A stretch of 64,000 bases of DNA from Streptomyces flavofungini (GTDB lineage: Bacteria; Actinomycetota; Actinomycetes; Streptomycetales; Streptomycetaceae): NCBI RefSeq assembly GCF_030388665.1, contig NZ_CP128846.1, positions 5,034,501 to 5,098,500 of the forward strand, written 5' to 3'. The notes below the pieces were generated by a model. That model was not told the origin of the DNA and did no database searches. It saw only the letters and a program-made list of their open reading frames with translations. Made by a program: the position numbers and the translations under genes. Positions 18,627-28,699 of this stretch are shown one piece after another (position 1 is the stretch's first letter; each line of letters starts with the position of its first letter).

Positions 18627-20302
18627 ATATCGCTCGGGCCCGTCAGGGGCAGGGTCAGGGTCTGGCCCCGGTACCCCGCTCGCAGCCGCCGGTCGTGCGT
18701 CACCACGACCAGCGTTCCCGCGTACGTCGCGAGTGCCGCCTCCAGGTCCTCCACAAGCGCGGGCGAGACGTGGTTCGTCGGCTCGTCCAGGAGGAGCAGG
18801 TCGTACGGGCGCGTGACCAGGCGGGCCAGTTCGAGGCGGCGGCGCTGGCCCGTGGACAGGGTGCCGACCGGGCGCCGCAGGTCCGACTCGTGGAACAGGC
18901 CGAGCGCGAGCAGCTCGTCGCCCCGGTCCTCGCCGAACGCCGCGAGCAGCGAACGCGCGCCCTCCGCGCGGGACACGGGCGCCGCGACCTGCCGCAGCAG
19001 CCCCACCCGCGCGGGCCGCCGCACGGTGGCGCCCGGCTCCGGCTCGACCTCCCCCGCGAGCACCCGCAGGAGCGTGGACTTGCCCGCCCCGTTGGGCCCG
19101 GTCACGAGGAGCCGCCCGCCGGCCGGAACCCGCAGGGAGTCCAGGGCGAGCCGCCCCGGCACCCGCAGGTCGGCCACCTCGACCGCGCCGTCGGCTGCTC
19201 CCGCGACGCTCGCAGCGAACCGCAGCGGCTGCGGCGGCGCGGACACCGGGTTCTCCGTGAGCCGCCCGAGGCGTTCGCGGGCGTTGCGGATGCGGCTCAT
19301 CGCGCCGTGCGCCCGGGACCGGGCCCGGAAGGCGCCCGCGCCGCTGAAGGCCGCGGGGGCCTTGCGCGGGATGGCGTCGAGCCGCCCGATGCCCGAGTCG
19401 GCGAGCCGCGACTGGCGCCCCACTTCGGCACGCCACTCCTCGTACTCCCGCTCGTGCCGGGCCCGTTCGGCGGCCTTGGCGGTCAGGTAGCCCGCGTAGC
19501 CGTCGCCGTGGCGGCGCACGGATCGGGTGTCATGGTCGACCTCCAGGACGGTGTCGGTGACGCGGTCCAGGAAGGTCCGGTCGTGGGTGACGGCGACGAG
19601 CGTGCCGCGGTGGGCGCGCAGCCGCTCCTCGAGCCAGGCCACGGCCTCGTCGTCGAGGTCGTTGGTCGGCTCGTCGAGCAGCAGCAGCTCGGGTGCGGAG
19701 GCGAGGGTCGCGGCCAGGGCGAGCCGGGAGCGCTGCCCGCCGGAGAGCGTGCCGAGCCGCCGCGAACGGTCGAGGCCGGTGTGCTCGCCGAGGTGGCGCA
19801 GGGCGACGTCGACGCGTCGGTCGGCGCCGTAGCCGCCGCGCGCCTCGAAGCGGGCGACGAGCGCGGCGTAGGCGTCGTACGCGGCCGGATCGGCGCCGTC
19901 CAGATCCGCGCCCGCGGCCTGGATCCGGCGCTCCAGGGACCGCAGTTCGGCGAGCGCGAGGTCGACGGCGTCACCGACGCGGGCGGAGTCCGGCAGGTCC
20001 AGGGTCTGGGCGAGGTGCCCGGTGCCGCCCGGGGCGACGACGGTGACGGTGCCGTTGTCGGGCCGCTCCCGCCCGGCGAGCAGCCGCAGCAGCGTGGACT
20101 TGCCCGAACCGTTGTCCCCGATGACACCGGCCCTCTCACCGGGCCGGACGGTGAGCCGGACCCGGTCGAGGACGAGGTGGTCGGCGTAGCGCTTGGTGAC
20201 GTCGGTGAGGGTGAGCTGGGAGACGGCGGGGGCCACGGAGGTGGTGGAGGTGGTGCTGGAGGGGGCGGCGGTGGGGGCGGCTACTGCGGGGGCACGGAAC
20301 AA
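18608..20302 (-). CDS. ABC-F family ATPase
   Basis: 564 residues from TTG 20302 (RBS GAAAGAAGA); upstream in-frame codons lack a site. Two ABC domains without membrane segments: Walker A GDNGSGKST and GPNGAGKST, signatures LSGGQRSRL and LSTGQRRRL, Walker B LLLDEPTND and LLLDEPTNH, joined by a charged linker with an Arg-rich helix. ABC-F proteins act on the ribosome; some Streptomyces members give resistance to macrolides, lincosamides or other 50S drugs. Which applies here cannot be said. The last five residues (SPSGD) and stop come from an intergenic repeat. Two TetR-like palindromes sit upstream, suggesting induction. Confidence 0.88.
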   Translation of the reverse strand: MFRAPAVAAPTAAPSSTTSTTSVAPAVSQLTLTDVTKRYADHLVLDRVRLTVRPGERAGVIGDNGSGKSTLLRLLAGRERPDNGTVTVVAPGGTGHLAQTLDLPDSARVGDAVDLALAELRSLERRIQAAGADLDGADPAAYDAYAALVARFEARGGYGADRRVDVALRHLGEHTGLDRSRRLGTLSGGQRSRLALAATLASAPELLLLDEPTNDLDDEAVAWLEERLRAHRGTLVAVTHDRTFLDRVTDTVLEVDHDTRSVRRHGDGYAGYLTAKAAERARHEREYEEWRAEVGRQSRLADSGIGRLDAIPRKAPAAFSGAGAFRARSRAHGAMSRIRNARERLGRLTENPVSAPPQPLRFAASVAGAADGAVEVADLRVPGRLALDSLRVPAGGRLLVTGPNGAGKSTLLRVLAGEVEPEPGATVRRPARVGLLRQVAAPVSRAEGARSLLAAFGEDRGDELLALGLFHESDLRRPVGTLSTGQRRRLELARLVTRPYDLLLLDEPTNHVSPALVEDLEAALATYAGTLVVVTHDRRLRAGYRGQTLTLPLTGPSDISPSGD

Positions 20303-20368
20303 GTGGGTCTTCTTTCGCAGGCGACGGTGGTGGGGGCGCGGGTGGTGCGTGCGCCCCTTCGCTGGTGA

Positions 20369-20385
20369 CGAGACGTATCGTCTCG
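20369..20385. promoter_or_regulatory. TetR-like operator 1 upstream of ABC-F gene
   Basis: CGAGACG-TAT-CGTCTCG, a perfect palindrome 67 bp upstream of the ABC-F start. No TetR gene is adjacent. Confidence 0.65.
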
Positions 20386-20426
20386 CGCCAACGACGGGAA
20401 CCGTAGCGCATGCGAGGCGCCGACGC

Positions 20427-20441
20427 AAGACGCTGCGTCTC
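20427..20441. promoter_or_regulatory. TetR-like operator 2 upstream of ABC-F gene
   Basis: AAGACG-CTG-CGTCTC, same half-sites as the palindrome at 20369 with one mismatch, 57 bp further upstream and close to the end of the histidine kinase gene. Confidence 0.5.
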
Positions 20442-20472
20442 GTTGAGGGAGAGGCGGGTGCTCAGGGCCGGT

Positions 20473-21888
20473 TCACGGCGTCGCGGGCGGCGGGGTCCCC
20501 GCCCCCGGCAGCCGCACTCTCGCCACCGTGCCGCCGCCCTCCGCGGGGGCGAGCCCGACCTCGCCGCCCGCCTGGCGCACGGTCCGCGCCACGATGGACA
20601 GGCCGAGCCCGGAACCCGGCAGGCTGCGGGCGGTGGGGGAGCGCCAGAAGCGGTCGAAGACGTACGGCAGTTCGTCGGCGGGGATGCCGGGTCCGTGGTC
20701 CCGTACTGTCAACTCGCCGTCCTTGAGGGCGACTTCGATGGCTGTGCCCGCCGGGCCGAACTTCACCGCGTTGTCGAGGAGGTTCACGATGGCCCGCTCC
20801 AGGGCCGCGGGCTCCGCCCGTACGAACCACGGGGTGAGGTCGGCCTCGAAGGTCAGCTCGGGGCCGCGCAGGCGGGCCCGCTCCAGGGCCGCGTCCACGA
20901 TGTCGTGCAGGGCGACCACCTGCACCTTGCCGCCGCCCTGGGCCGCGTCGGGGCGGGACAGCTCCTGGAGGTCGCCGATGAGGGAGGCCAGTTCGGTCAT
21001 CTGCGCCTTGACGGAGGCGAGGAGCGCGCGGCGGTCGTCGGGCGGGATGGCGCGGCCGGTCTCCTCGCTCCGGGCGAGCAGTTCGATGTTGGTGCGCAAC
21101 GAGGTGAGCGGGGTGCGCAGCTCGTGCCCGGCGTCGGCGATGAGCTGCTGCTGGAGGTCGCGGGACGAGGCGAGGGCGGAGGTCATCGCGTTGAAGGACC
21201 GGGAGAGCCGGGCGATCTCGTCGTCGCTGTCGTCGTCGGCGGGCAGCCGCAGGTTCAGGTCCTCGGTGCGGGCGACGTGCTCGACGGCGGCGGTGAGTTC
21301 GTCGACGGGGCGCAGTCCGGTGCGGGCCACCCAGAGCCCGGCGGCGCCCGCGCCGAGGACGCCGACACCGGCGACGAGGGAGAGCACGAGGACGAGGTTG
21401 TTGAGGGTGTCGTTGACCTCGTCGAGGGGGCGGGCCACGGAGACGGCGAGGGGCGTGTTCTGCAGCGGGTAGGTGAAGACGCGGTACTCGACGCCGTTCG
21501 CCGCGCGCGTGTTGTGGTACGTCTCCGCCGACTCCTGGCGGGCGACGGCGAGGTCGGACTCCTTGATGTCGATCTTCTGCCGCCCCATGATGACGCAGCT
21601 CGCGTTGTTCGCGAAGACGACCTGGATGGTCTGCTTGTACAGGTCCGGGTTGCTGGGGAAGGTGCGCAGACACCGTCCGCCCTGGACGTCGATCTGGTCG
21701 ACGACGTCGGAATCCGACGGGCGATTGCTCCGCAGCGCGTCGTCCAACGAGCTGACGAGCACGTTCCGTACGACGAACCAGCACGCCACCGCCGCCGCGG
21801 CGACGGCCACCGCGACCGCCGTGGCGACGAGCAGGGCGAGCCGGGAGCGCAGCGGGAGCGCGCGGAAGCGGCGGACGAACCGGTTCAC
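20473..21888 (-). CDS. Sensor histidine kinase, MprB-like
   Basis: 471 residues. GTG start at 21888 overlaps the response-regulator stop (GTGA). Two membrane helices (about 18-42 and 170-192) flank an extracytoplasmic sensor region of about 125 residues that contains two Cys (GRCLRTF and ASCVIM); then HAMP, H-box [18 protein letters not shown]-box [11 protein letters not shown]1 DHGPGI and G2 GSGLGLSI. All kinase motifs are intact. The two sensor cysteines could be redox-sensitive (inference). Operon with the regulator, next to the HtrA-like protease gene it may control. Confidence 0.92.
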   Translation of the reverse strand: MNRFVRRFRALPLRSRLALLVATAVAVAVAAAAVACWFVVRNVLVSSLDDALRSNRPSDSDVVDQIDVQGGRCLRTFPSNPDLYKQTIQVVFANNASCVIMGRQKIDIKESDLAVARQESAETYHNTRAANGVEYRVFTYPLQNTPLAVSVARPLDEVNDTLNNLVLVLSLVAGVGVLGAGAAGLWVARTGLRPVDELTAAVEHVARTEDLNLRLPADDDSDDEIARLSRSFNAMTSALASSRDLQQQLIADAGHELRTPLTSLRTNIELLARSEETGRAIPPDDRRALLASVKAQMTELASLIGDLQELSRPDAAQGGGKVQVVALHDIVDAALERARLRGPELTFEADLTPWFVRAEPAALERAIVNLLDNAVKFGPAGTAIEVALKDGELTVRDHGPGIPADELPYVFDRFWRSPTARSLPGSGLGLSIVARTVRQAGGEVGLAPAEGGGTVARVRLPGAGTPPPATP

Positions 21889-22646
21889 GCGCCGCCGCCG
21901 GTCCCCGAGGCGTCGGCGCGCAGCACGTACCCCACTCCCCGCACCGTGTGCACCAGACGCGGCTCGCCGCCGGCCTCCGTCTTGCGGCGCAGATACATCA
22001 CGTACACGTCCAGGGAGTTGGACGACGGCTCGAAGTCGAAGCCCCACACCGCCTTCAGGATCTGCTCGCGGGTCAGGACCTGGCGGGGGTGCGCCAGGAA
22101 CATCTCCAGGAGCGTGAACTCCGTGCGGGTCAGCTCCACCGTGCGCGTCCCGCGGGTCACCTCGCGCGTCGCCAGGTCCATGCGCAGGTCGGCGAAGGCC
22201 AGGCACTCGTCCTCCGGCGCCGTCCGGCCGGACGCCGTCGCGTAGGTGCTGCGGCGCAGCAGGGCGCGGATGCGCGCGAACAGTTCGTCCAGCTCGAACG
22301 GCTTGACCAGGTAGTCGTCCGCCCCCGCGTCCAGGCCCGTCACGCGGTCCCCGACCGTGTCCCGCGCGGTCAGCATCAGGATCGGCGTCGTCGAGCCCGC
22401 CGACCGCAGCCTGCGCGCGGCCGTCAGGCCGTCCATCCGGGGCATCTGGATGTCCAGTACGACCAGGTCGGGGCGGTAGGCCGCGGCCTTCTCCAGCGCG
22501 TCGGCGCCGTCCACGGCGACCTCCGTGCCGTAGCCCTCGAACGCGAGGCTGCGCTGCAGGGCCTCACGCACGGCCGGCTCGTCGTCCACGATCAGGATGC
22601 GCTGCTGGGGGTGCGGGTACTCGCGGTCGCCTTCGGCGGGGCTCAT
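21885..22646 (-). CDS. OmpR-type response regulator, MprA-like
   Basis: 253 residues: receiver domain with acidic pocket (VDDEPA), phosphorylated Asp in [12 protein letters not shown], conserved Thr (LTARD) and Lys (VKPF); then a winged-helix DNA-binding domain ending [12 protein letters not shown]. Start ATG 22646. Pairs with the kinase through a 4-bp overlap. In mycobacteria the homologous MprAB controls an HtrA-like protease and envelope stress genes, and here too the htrA-like gene is adjacent (88 bp upstream, same strand). Confidence 0.93.
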   Translation of the reverse strand: MSPAEGDREYPHPQQRILIVDDEPAVREALQRSLAFEGYGTEVAVDGADALEKAAAYRPDLVVLDIQMPRMDGLTAARRLRSAGSTTPILMLTARDTVGDRVTGLDAGADDYLVKPFELDELFARIRALLRRSTYATASGRTAPEDECLAFADLRMDLATREVTRGTRTVELTRTEFTLLEMFLAHPRQVLTREQILKAVWGFDFEPSSNSLDVYVMYLRRKTEAGGEPRLVHTVRGVGYVLRADASGTGGGA

Positions 22647-22734
22647 GGGGGGGGCGGCTCTCTGGTGGGTGGGCGGAGGTGTGGGCGGGGTCGGTATCAG
22701 CGTCGCACGGGGGCGGGGTCGGGCGCTGCGGGGC

Positions 22735-23790
22735 TCACCCACTCGCCCCGGCCCGCAGCTTCCCCAGGTCCGCCTTGACCGTGTTGATGGGAATCGCGAA
22801 CCCGAGCCCGACGCTCCCCGACTCGGACCCGCCCCCGGCCCCGGACCCCGAACCGGCCGAGTACATGGCCGAGTTGATCCCGATGATGTTCCCGTCCATG
22901 TCGATGAGCGCGCCCCCGGAGTTCCCGGGGTTGAGCGACGCGTCGGTCTGCATCGCCTTGTACGTCGTCTTCGAAGACCCCGTGTCCCCGTTGAACTGCT
23001 CCCCGCCGAACTCGAACGGCCACCCCCCACCGGGCCCCTGCCCCTGGTTCTGGTCCTGCCCACGCCCGGGGTCGGCGGAGACGGTGACGTCCCGGTCGAG
23101 CGCGGAGACGATGCCGCTGGTGACGGTCCCGGTCAGGCCCTCGGGCGAGCCGATGGCGACGACCTCCTGCCCGACCTGCACGTCGTCGGAGTCGCCGAGG
23201 TTCGCGGCCTTGAGCCCGGACGCCCCCTCCAGCTTGATCAGCGCGAGGTCCTTCTTGCTGTCGGTGCCGACGGTCCTGGCCTTGTAGGTCTTGCCGTCGC
23301 TGGTCCGGACGGTGATGTCGGTGGCGCCGGAGATGACGTGGTTGTTGGTGACGATCTCGCCGTCGGAGGTGATGATCACGCCGGACCCGGTGGACTTGCC
23401 GGAGCCGGTGGTGGCGTTGATCTCGACGATGCTGGGGGAGACGGCGGCGGCGACCCCGGCGACGGTGCCCTTGCTGCCGGCGGAGACGCTGGTGCCGTTG
23501 ACGTTCCGTGTGCCGCTGCTGCCGCTGTCGTCGCCGGTCAGCGTCTGGAAGGCGTACGCGGTGCCACCGCCGACGGCCGCGGCGGCGAGGGCGACGGCGG
23601 CGAGGAGGGCCACGGGCCCGCGGGCGCGCCGACGGCCGGAGTGGACGGGACCGGCCGGGGCGGGCTCGAAGGCGGGCTGCGGCGGATAACCGGGCTGCTG
23701 CGGGGCCGACGGGGCCGACGGGGCTGACAGGGCCTGCGGGTGCTGCGGGCCGGACGGGTTCTCATCGCTCTGGCGGAAGGGTTCTGTCAT
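22735..23790 (-). CDS. HtrA-like trypsin-family serine protease without PDZ
   Basis: 351 residues from ATG 23790 (GGAG eight bases upstream). Layout: Pro/Gln-rich cytoplasmic tail, one membrane helix (around 65-85), extracytoplasmic S1C protease domain with His in TNNHV, Asp in KDLALIKL, Ser in GNSGGAL. The protein ends shortly after [13 protein letters not shown], so the PDZ domain usual in HtrA/PepD is missing. Gly/Gln-rich loop inserted around [15 protein letters not shown]. Likely degrades misfolded exported proteins; its position points to control by the adjacent two-component system. Confidence 0.9.
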   Translation of the reverse strand: MTEPFRQSDENPSGPQHPQALSAPSAPSAPQQPGYPPQPAFEPAPAGPVHSGRRRARGPVALLAAVALAAAAVGGGTAYAFQTLTGDDSGSSGTRNVNGTSVSAGSKGTVAGVAAAVSPSIVEINATTGSGKSTGSGVIITSDGEIVTNNHVISGATDITVRTSDGKTYKARTVGTDSKKDLALIKLEGASGLKAANLGDSDDVQVGQEVVAIGSPEGLTGTVTSGIVSALDRDVTVSADPGRGQDQNQGQGPGGGWPFEFGGEQFNGDTGSSKTTYKAMQTDASLNPGNSGGALIDMDGNIIGINSAMYSAGSGSGAGGGSESGSVGLGFAIPINTVKADLGKLRAGASG

Positions 23791-23890
23791 GTCTCCGAGC
23801 GTGTTCCCGCCACATGAGAGCCCCCTGAGGACGCCCTGAGAACCCCGACAGAACCGTGTTTGCCCGATATAAAGACGCGGGGCGCAGCCC

Positions 23891-24940
23891 TCAGAGGCCG
23901 GCTCCCGCGGCAGCCGCGGGCTCACATCCGCACGACTGTCGCACCACGAGCCGCGAGGGGAACACCTTCAGCCGCTCGCGCCGCGACCCGGCCACCCGCA
24001 GCCCGTCGTCCAGGACCAGGTCGACCGCCGCGCGGGCCATCGCCGGGCGGTCGGAGGCGACCGTGGTGAGGGGCGGGTCGGTGAGCCCGGCCTCCTTGAC
24101 GTCGTCGAACCCGGCGACGGCCAGCTCGCCGGGCACGTCGATGCGCAGCTCGCGGGCGGCCCGCAGGACGCCGATGGCCTGGTCGTCCGTGGAGCAGAAG
24201 ATCGCGGTGGGGCGGTCGGGGCGGGAGAGGAAGCCGAGGGCGAGCTGGTAGGCGTCGTAGCGGTTGTAGGGGGCCTCGAAGAGGCGGCCCTCGGTCGGCA
24301 GACCGGCCTCGCGCATGGCGCGCCGCCAGCCCTCGACGTGGTCGGAGACGGGGTCGCCGACGGTCGGGGTCTCGGCGGTGCCGCCGACGCAGGCGACGTA
24401 GGCGTGGCCGTGTTCGAGCAGGTGCCGGGTGGCGAGCTGGGCGCCGCCGACGTCGTCCGTCACGACGGCGACGTCGTCGATGGCCTCGGGGCGCTCGTGC
24501 AGCAGGACCACGCGCGCGTCCCAGGCGTCGATCTCGGCGGCGGCCTGGTCGGTCAGGCCGTGGCTGACGAGGATCAGGCCGGAGACGCGCATGCCGAGGA
24601 AGGCGCGCAGATAGTGCGTCTCACGTTCTTCGACGTAGTCGGAGTTGCCGACGAGCACCATCTTTCCGCGCTCGGACGCGGCCTGCTCCACGGCGTGGGT
24701 CATCTCCGCGAAGAACGGCTGCCGCGCGTCCGGCACGATCATGCCTATGAGGTCCGTGCGCCGGGACGCCATGGCCTGGGCGACCCGGTCCGGGCGGTAG
24801 CCCAGCTCCTTGATCGCGGCGAGCACGCGCTCGCGCGTGGCCGGGGCGACCGGCCGGGGTCCGTTGTTGATGACGTAGCTCACGACCGCGGTCGAAGTAC
24901 CCGCCAGTCGCGCCACATCGTCCCGCGTCACCTTGGCCAC
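23891..24940 (-). CDS. LacI-family transcriptional regulator
   Basis: 349 residues. N-terminal LacI helix-turn-helix [20 protein letters not shown] and hinge helix ([11 protein letters not shown]), followed by a periplasmic-binding-like effector domain ([31 protein letters not shown]). Effector unknown, probably a sugar or nucleoside. ATG 24940. Single gene, 23 bp downstream of glnR on the same strand, so partial co-transcription is possible. No sugar transport or catabolic genes adjoin it. Confidence 0.9.
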   Translation of the reverse strand: MAKVTRDDVARLAGTSTAVVSYVINNGPRPVAPATRERVLAAIKELGYRPDRVAQAMASRRTDLIGMIVPDARQPFFAEMTHAVEQAASERGKMVLVGNSDYVEERETHYLRAFLGMRVSGLILVSHGLTDQAAAEIDAWDARVVLLHERPEAIDDVAVVTDDVGGAQLATRHLLEHGHAYVACVGGTAETPTVGDPVSDHVEGWRRAMREAGLPTEGRLFEAPYNRYDAYQLALGFLSRPDRPTAIFCSTDDQAIGVLRAARELRIDVPGELAVAGFDDVKEAGLTDPPLTTVASDRPAMARAAVDLVLDDGLRVAGSRRERLKVFPSRLVVRQSCGCEPAAAAGAGL

Positions 24941-24963
24941 GCGCGCAGTCTACGCGGATGGAC

Positions 24964-25809
24964 TCAACCCTGAGCAGGGCGTGCGACGGCTTCCTTCGCC
25001 CGTTCGGCGGCGGCCTGCGGCGCCCGTCCCGCGGCGGGCTTCGCGGCGCCCGCCGTGGCGCCGTCGGAGTCGCCCGTGCGCGCCGTCTTGTCGGCCTTCT
25101 CCGCGCCGTCCCGCACCGTCTTCTCGGACCGCTCGGTCTTCTCGGGGACGACGAAGCGGTAGCCGACGTTGCGCACGGTGCCGATCAGCGACTCGTGCTC
25201 GACGCCGAGCTTGGCCCGCAGCCGTCGTACGTGCACGTCGACCGTCCGCGTGCCGCCGAAGTAGTCGTAGCCCCAGACCTCCTGGAGCAGCTGGGCGCGG
25301 GTGAAGACCCGGCCCGGGTGCTGCGCGAGGTACTTGATCAGCTCGAACTCCTTGAAGGTCAGGTCCAGGACCCGGCCCTTCAGCTTCGCGCTGTACGTCG
25401 CCTCGTCCACGGACAGGTCGCCGCCCCGGATCTCCATGGGGGAGTCGTCGGCGGTGATCTGCTGGCGGCCCATGGCCAGGCGCAGGCGCGCCTCGACCTC
25501 GGCGGGGCCCGCGGTGTCCAGGAGCACGTCGTCGATGCCCCAGTCCGCGGTGACGGCGGCGAGGCCGCCCTCGGTGACGACCAGGAGCAGCGGACAGCCG
25601 GGCCCGGTGGAGCGCAGGAGCTGGCAGAGGCTGCGGACCTGGGGCAGGTCGCGCCGTCCGTCGATCAGGATGACGTCGGCACCGGGGGTGTCGACGAGCG
25701 CCGGGCCCTCGGCGGGGGCCACCCGCACGTTGTGAAGGAGCAGGCCGAGGGCGGGAAGCACCTCCGTCGACGGCTGGAGGGCGTTGGTCAGGAGCAGCAG
25801 AGAACTCAT
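24964..25809 (-). CDS. glnR: Global nitrogen response regulator GlnR
   Basis: 281 residues: atypical receiver domain (LIDGR retains the Asp but the acidic pocket is incomplete, as in GlnR, which has no partner kinase), and an OmpR-type winged helix ([49 protein letters not shown]). A 60-residue charged Ala/Lys-rich tail follows, longer than in many GlnR proteins. It controls ammonium transport, glutamine synthetase and nitrate assimilation genes. ATG 25809. No kinase gene nearby, as expected for an orphan regulator. Confidence 0.94.
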   Translation of the reverse strand: MSSLLLLTNALQPSTEVLPALGLLLHNVRVAPAEGPALVDTPGADVILIDGRRDLPQVRSLCQLLRSTGPGCPLLLVVTEGGLAAVTADWGIDDVLLDTAGPAEVEARLRLAMGRQQITADDSPMEIRGGDLSVDEATYSAKLKGRVLDLTFKEFELIKYLAQHPGRVFTRAQLLQEVWGYDYFGGTRTVDVHVRRLRAKLGVEHESLIGTVRNVGYRFVVPEKTERSEKTVRDGAEKADKTARTGDSDGATAGAAKPAAGRAPQAAAERAKEAVARPAQG

Positions 25810-25902
25810 CGCGGCCCACCTGCCTGGGTCGTCCGCCGGTTCCTCTGGCTGTCGTGCACGTTTCGCTCGCCCATTACGTCGGTTCCTCCTCGGTCCCTGC
25901 GG

Positions 25903-25990
25903 AGGGGGTCCCCCTGCTCCTTATGAGCTTGGGGGCGTATGGCACTGCTTCGTACGTATGGCTCGTATGGCACTGCTTTGTACGGTTGAT
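25903..25990. promoter_or_regulatory. glnR upstream region with GC repeat and direct repeats
   Basis: Within the 333-bp gap 25810-26142. A GGGGGTCCCCC-type repeat (25903-25932) is followed by two copies of CGTATGGCACTGCTT at about 25937 and 25968, 31 bp apart (near three helical turns), in a locally AT-richer stretch. These could be regulator half-sites for glnR or the divergent hydrolase gene; no known consensus fits well. The remaining gap shows no further gene. Confidence 0.4.
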
Positions 25991-26142
25991 ACACCTCCCG
26001 CGCCCTGGGAAGTGGCCGTGCGCGCCGTTCTTGAGGCTTCGTTTACGGGGCCTTGGTGGGCCACGTGCCCGAGTCCGCCGGAAAGCACGAAAGGACCCGG
26101 GGGCTTCACTGCCCGGATCCTCTGCGCAGCAGAATAGCCCAC

Positions 26143-26988
26143 ATGAGTTCCGGTCCGGCAGGTCAAACGGCGCGATCTTCTGTGCAGCCGATCACTCGCG
26201 TTCAGCCGCGCGCCACATCGCGTTCCACGCTCCTTACCTCGGACGGGGTGCGGATCGAAGCCGCGTACGACCCCGGTCCCGGTCCGGTCGGCGGGCCCGC
26301 GATCGTGCTCGCGCACGGCTTCACCGGGGACCTGGGGCGGCCGCACGTGCGCCGGGCCGCGACGGTGTTCGCGCAGCGTGCGGCCGTGATCACGTTCTCG
26401 TTCCGGGGGCACGGCGGATCCGGCGGGCAGTCCACGGTCGGCGACCGCGAGGTGCTCGACCTGGCGGCGGCCGTGGCGTGGGCGCGCTCGCTCGGGCACA
26501 CGCGCGTGGTGACGGTCGGCTTCTCCATGGGCGGCTCCGTGGTGCTGCGGCACGCCGCGTTGCACGGGGGGCGCACGGAAGCGCGCGTCGACGCGGTCGT
26601 GTCGGTGAGCGCGCCGGCCCGGTGGTTCTACCGGGGTACGGCGCCGATGCGCAGGCTGCACTGGGTGGTGACGCGGCGGGCGGGACGCCTTGTCGGGCGG
26701 CTCGGCCTGCGGACCCGGATCCACCCGCACGAGTGGGACCCCGTGCCGCCGTCGCCGACGGAGTCCGTGCCGCTCATCGCCCCGACCCCGCTCCTGATCG
26801 TGCACGGCGACCAGGACCCGTACTTCCCCGTCGACCACCCCCGGATGCTGGCCGCCGCCGCGGGCGAGGGGGCCGAGCTGTGGCTGGAACCCGGCATGGG
26901 GCACGCCGAGCACGCGGCCGACGACGAACTCCTTGGGCGGATCGGCGCCTGGGCCACGGCATCATGGACGTCGGCAACCGCCGAGTGA
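26143..26988 (+). CDS. Alpha/beta hydrolase
   Basis: 281 residues. Oxyanion-type HGFTGD, RGHGGSG, nucleophile elbow GFSMGG (Ser), acid in VHGDQDPYFP, and His in GMGHAEH complete an alpha/beta-hydrolase triad. Probably a cytoplasmic esterase or lipase-like enzyme; the substrate is unknown. ATG 26143 gives MSSGPAG; upstream in-frame residues lack similarity. Followed 21 bp later by the MoaD-like gene. Confidence 0.85.
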   Translation: MSSGPAGQTARSSVQPITRVQPRATSRSTLLTSDGVRIEAAYDPGPGPVGGPAIVLAHGFTGDLGRPHVRRAATVFAQRAAVITFSFRGHGGSGGQSTVGDREVLDLAAAVAWARSLGHTRVVTVGFSMGGSVVLRHAALHGGRTEARVDAVVSVSAPARWFYRGTAPMRRLHWVVTRRAGRLVGRLGLRTRIHPHEWDPVPPSPTESVPLIAPTPLLIVHGDQDPYFPVDHPRMLAAAAGEGAELWLEPGMGHAEHAADDELLGRIGAWATASWTSATAE

Positions 26989-27009
26989 CTTGAGCGAAAG
27001 GAGGGGGCA

Positions 27010-27264
27010 ATGGCATCAGGGACCATCCGGTACTGGGCCGCCGCCAAGGCCGCCGCGGGGATCGCCGAGGAGCCGTACGCCGAGGCCACGCTGGCCGAGG
27101 CGCTCAGCGCGGCCCGTGCGCGACACCCCGGAGAACTCGACCGCGTGCTGCTGCGCTGCTCGTTCCTCGTCGACGGCGACCCCGTGGGCACCCGCGCCCA
27201 TGAGACGGTACGGCTTGCCGAGGGCGGCACGGTCGAGGTGCTCCCGCCGTTCGCAGGAGGATGA
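27010..27264 (+). CDS. MoaD/ThiS-family ubiquitin-like sulfur carrier
   Basis: 84 residues ending in the diagnostic Gly-Gly (PPFAGG). Beta-grasp pattern with RYWAAAKAAAG at the start and EVLPPFAGG at the end. The C-terminal glycine is adenylated and thiocarboxylated to carry sulfur, as in molybdopterin synthase small subunit. Excellent RBS AAAGGAGG before ATG 27010. No moaE lies here, so partner enzymes are elsewhere. Confidence 0.88.
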   Translation: MASGTIRYWAAAKAAAGIAEEPYAEATLAEALSAARARHPGELDRVLLRCSFLVDGDPVGTRAHETVRLAEGGTVEVLPPFAGG

Positions 27265-27274
27265 CCCGTACGCG

Positions 27275-28570
27275 ATGAGCAACGAACCGTACGACCCTTA
27301 TCAGCAGTACCCGCAGGACCCCCAGCAGCAGTACCCGCCCCAGCCCCAGCCCCAGCAGCACCAGGGCCAGCAGCAGCCGTACGACCCGCACTACGGGCAG
27401 TACGCGCAGTACCCGCAGGAGCCCGCCGCCCAGCAGGCGTATCCGCAGGGGCAGGGTGAGTGGGGGTACCAGGAGCCCTACGCCCAGCAGCAGTACGCCA
27501 CGCAGCAGTGGGAAGGGCAGACCTGGGAGACCCAGGTGTCGGCGCCGCTGCCCGCCGTCGACGTGACCGAGACCGCGTATCTGCCGCCGCAGGCCTACGC
27601 GGAGCCGCCGCAGGCGTACCAGGGGCAGGCGTACCAGGCGCAGGCCTACCAGGCGCAGGCGTCCGGGCCGGACCACTCGGGGTCGTACCCGCAGGAGCCC
27701 GCTCCTGCCCCCGCCCCCGCAGGGCCCGCCCCCGTGACCAAGCCCGAGTCCGAGCCCGAAGCCGCCCCCGACACCGCCGGATACGGCCCCGCCACCCTCA
27801 CCGGCAACCCCCGGATCACCGACGCGCAGCGGGCGCGGGCCGAGGGGCGGTCGCCGATCATAGAGCCGGGGATGCAGCCCGCGCTGCTCACGGCGCTGCT
27901 GGGGCTGCTGCTCGCCGGGGGCGCCGCGGTGGGGCAGTACGGCCTCCTCGTACCGCTGGTGATCCTGCAGGGTGTGACGGCCGCCGGATGGTTCCGGCTG
28001 AACGGTATGTGGCCCGCCCGGCAGGGCATCGCGCTGGCGTTCCTCGGCGGTGTCGCCGCCGACGCCGCGCTGCTCGCCACCGGCGAGGGCAACGCCCCGG
28101 CCGCGATCCTCGGCACCCTCGGCGTGTGGGTGCTGCTCGTCCTCGTGCTGCAGCTGCGCAGCCGGGCGGGCGCGGACGAGCGGATGTACGGCCTGATGGC
28201 CACCCTCGCCTCCAGCGCGCTCGCGATCATCGCGGCCGGGCACCTGGCCGCCGTGGACGACGCCGCCGTGGTCGGCGGGGTCGCTGTCGCCGCGGCCGTG
28301 CTCGCCCGCGCGCTGCCGATGCCGACGCCCGCCTCGGTGGTCGTGGCGCTGCTCGCCGCGGCCGGCGCGGGCATCGCGGTCGGCGGGGCGACCGACCTCG
28401 GCAGCGAGGGCGCCCTGCTCGGGCTCGCCGCGGGCGTCTGCGCGGTGATCGGGCACCGGGTCGCCTCCTACGACTACCCGTCGCGGTTCGTGCACTTCAC
28501 GGCCGGTGTCGCGCTGCCCCTCGCGGTCGCCGCGCCCGCCGTGTACCTGCTGGGCCGCGCCCTCGGCTGA
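27275..28570 (+). CDS. Polytopic membrane protein with Gln/Tyr/Pro-rich tail
   Basis: 431 residues. The first ~190 residues are a low-complexity cytoplasmic tail built from PYDPYQQYPQ-like and YQAQA repeats; the C-terminal ~240 form about eight membrane helices rich in Ala, Gly and Leu, with no transport signature recognised. ATG 27275 lies 10 bp after the MoaD stop. Comparable proteins are widely conserved in Streptomyces without assigned function. The repeat tail could phase-separate or tether partners (speculative). Confidence 0.8.
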   Translation: MSNEPYDPYQQYPQDPQQQYPPQPQPQQHQGQQQPYDPHYGQYAQYPQEPAAQQAYPQGQGEWGYQEPYAQQQYATQQWEGQTWETQVSAPLPAVDVTETAYLPPQAYAEPPQAYQGQAYQAQAYQAQASGPDHSGSYPQEPAPAPAPAGPAPVTKPESEPEAAPDTAGYGPATLTGNPRITDAQRARAEGRSPIIEPGMQPALLTALLGLLLAGGAAVGQYGLLVPLVILQGVTAAGWFRLNGMWPARQGIALAFLGGVAADAALLATGEGNAPAAILGTLGVWVLLVLVLQLRSRAGADERMYGLMATLASSALAIIAAGHLAAVDDAAVVGGVAVAAAVLARALPMPTPASVVVALLAAAGAGIAVGGATDLGSEGALLGLAAGVCAVIGHRVASYDYPSRFVHFTAGVALPLAVAAPAVYLLGRALG

Positions 28571-28699
28571 GCCCGCGCGGGAGCCGCCAGCCGCGTCACA
28601 GTCGATCTACAGGTCCCCGGCCGGGCACGACGGCCGGGGACTCGTCCTTTAGGCTCGCGGCAACGGAACAGCCGAGGCGGGGGACGGGGAACAGCAGGC

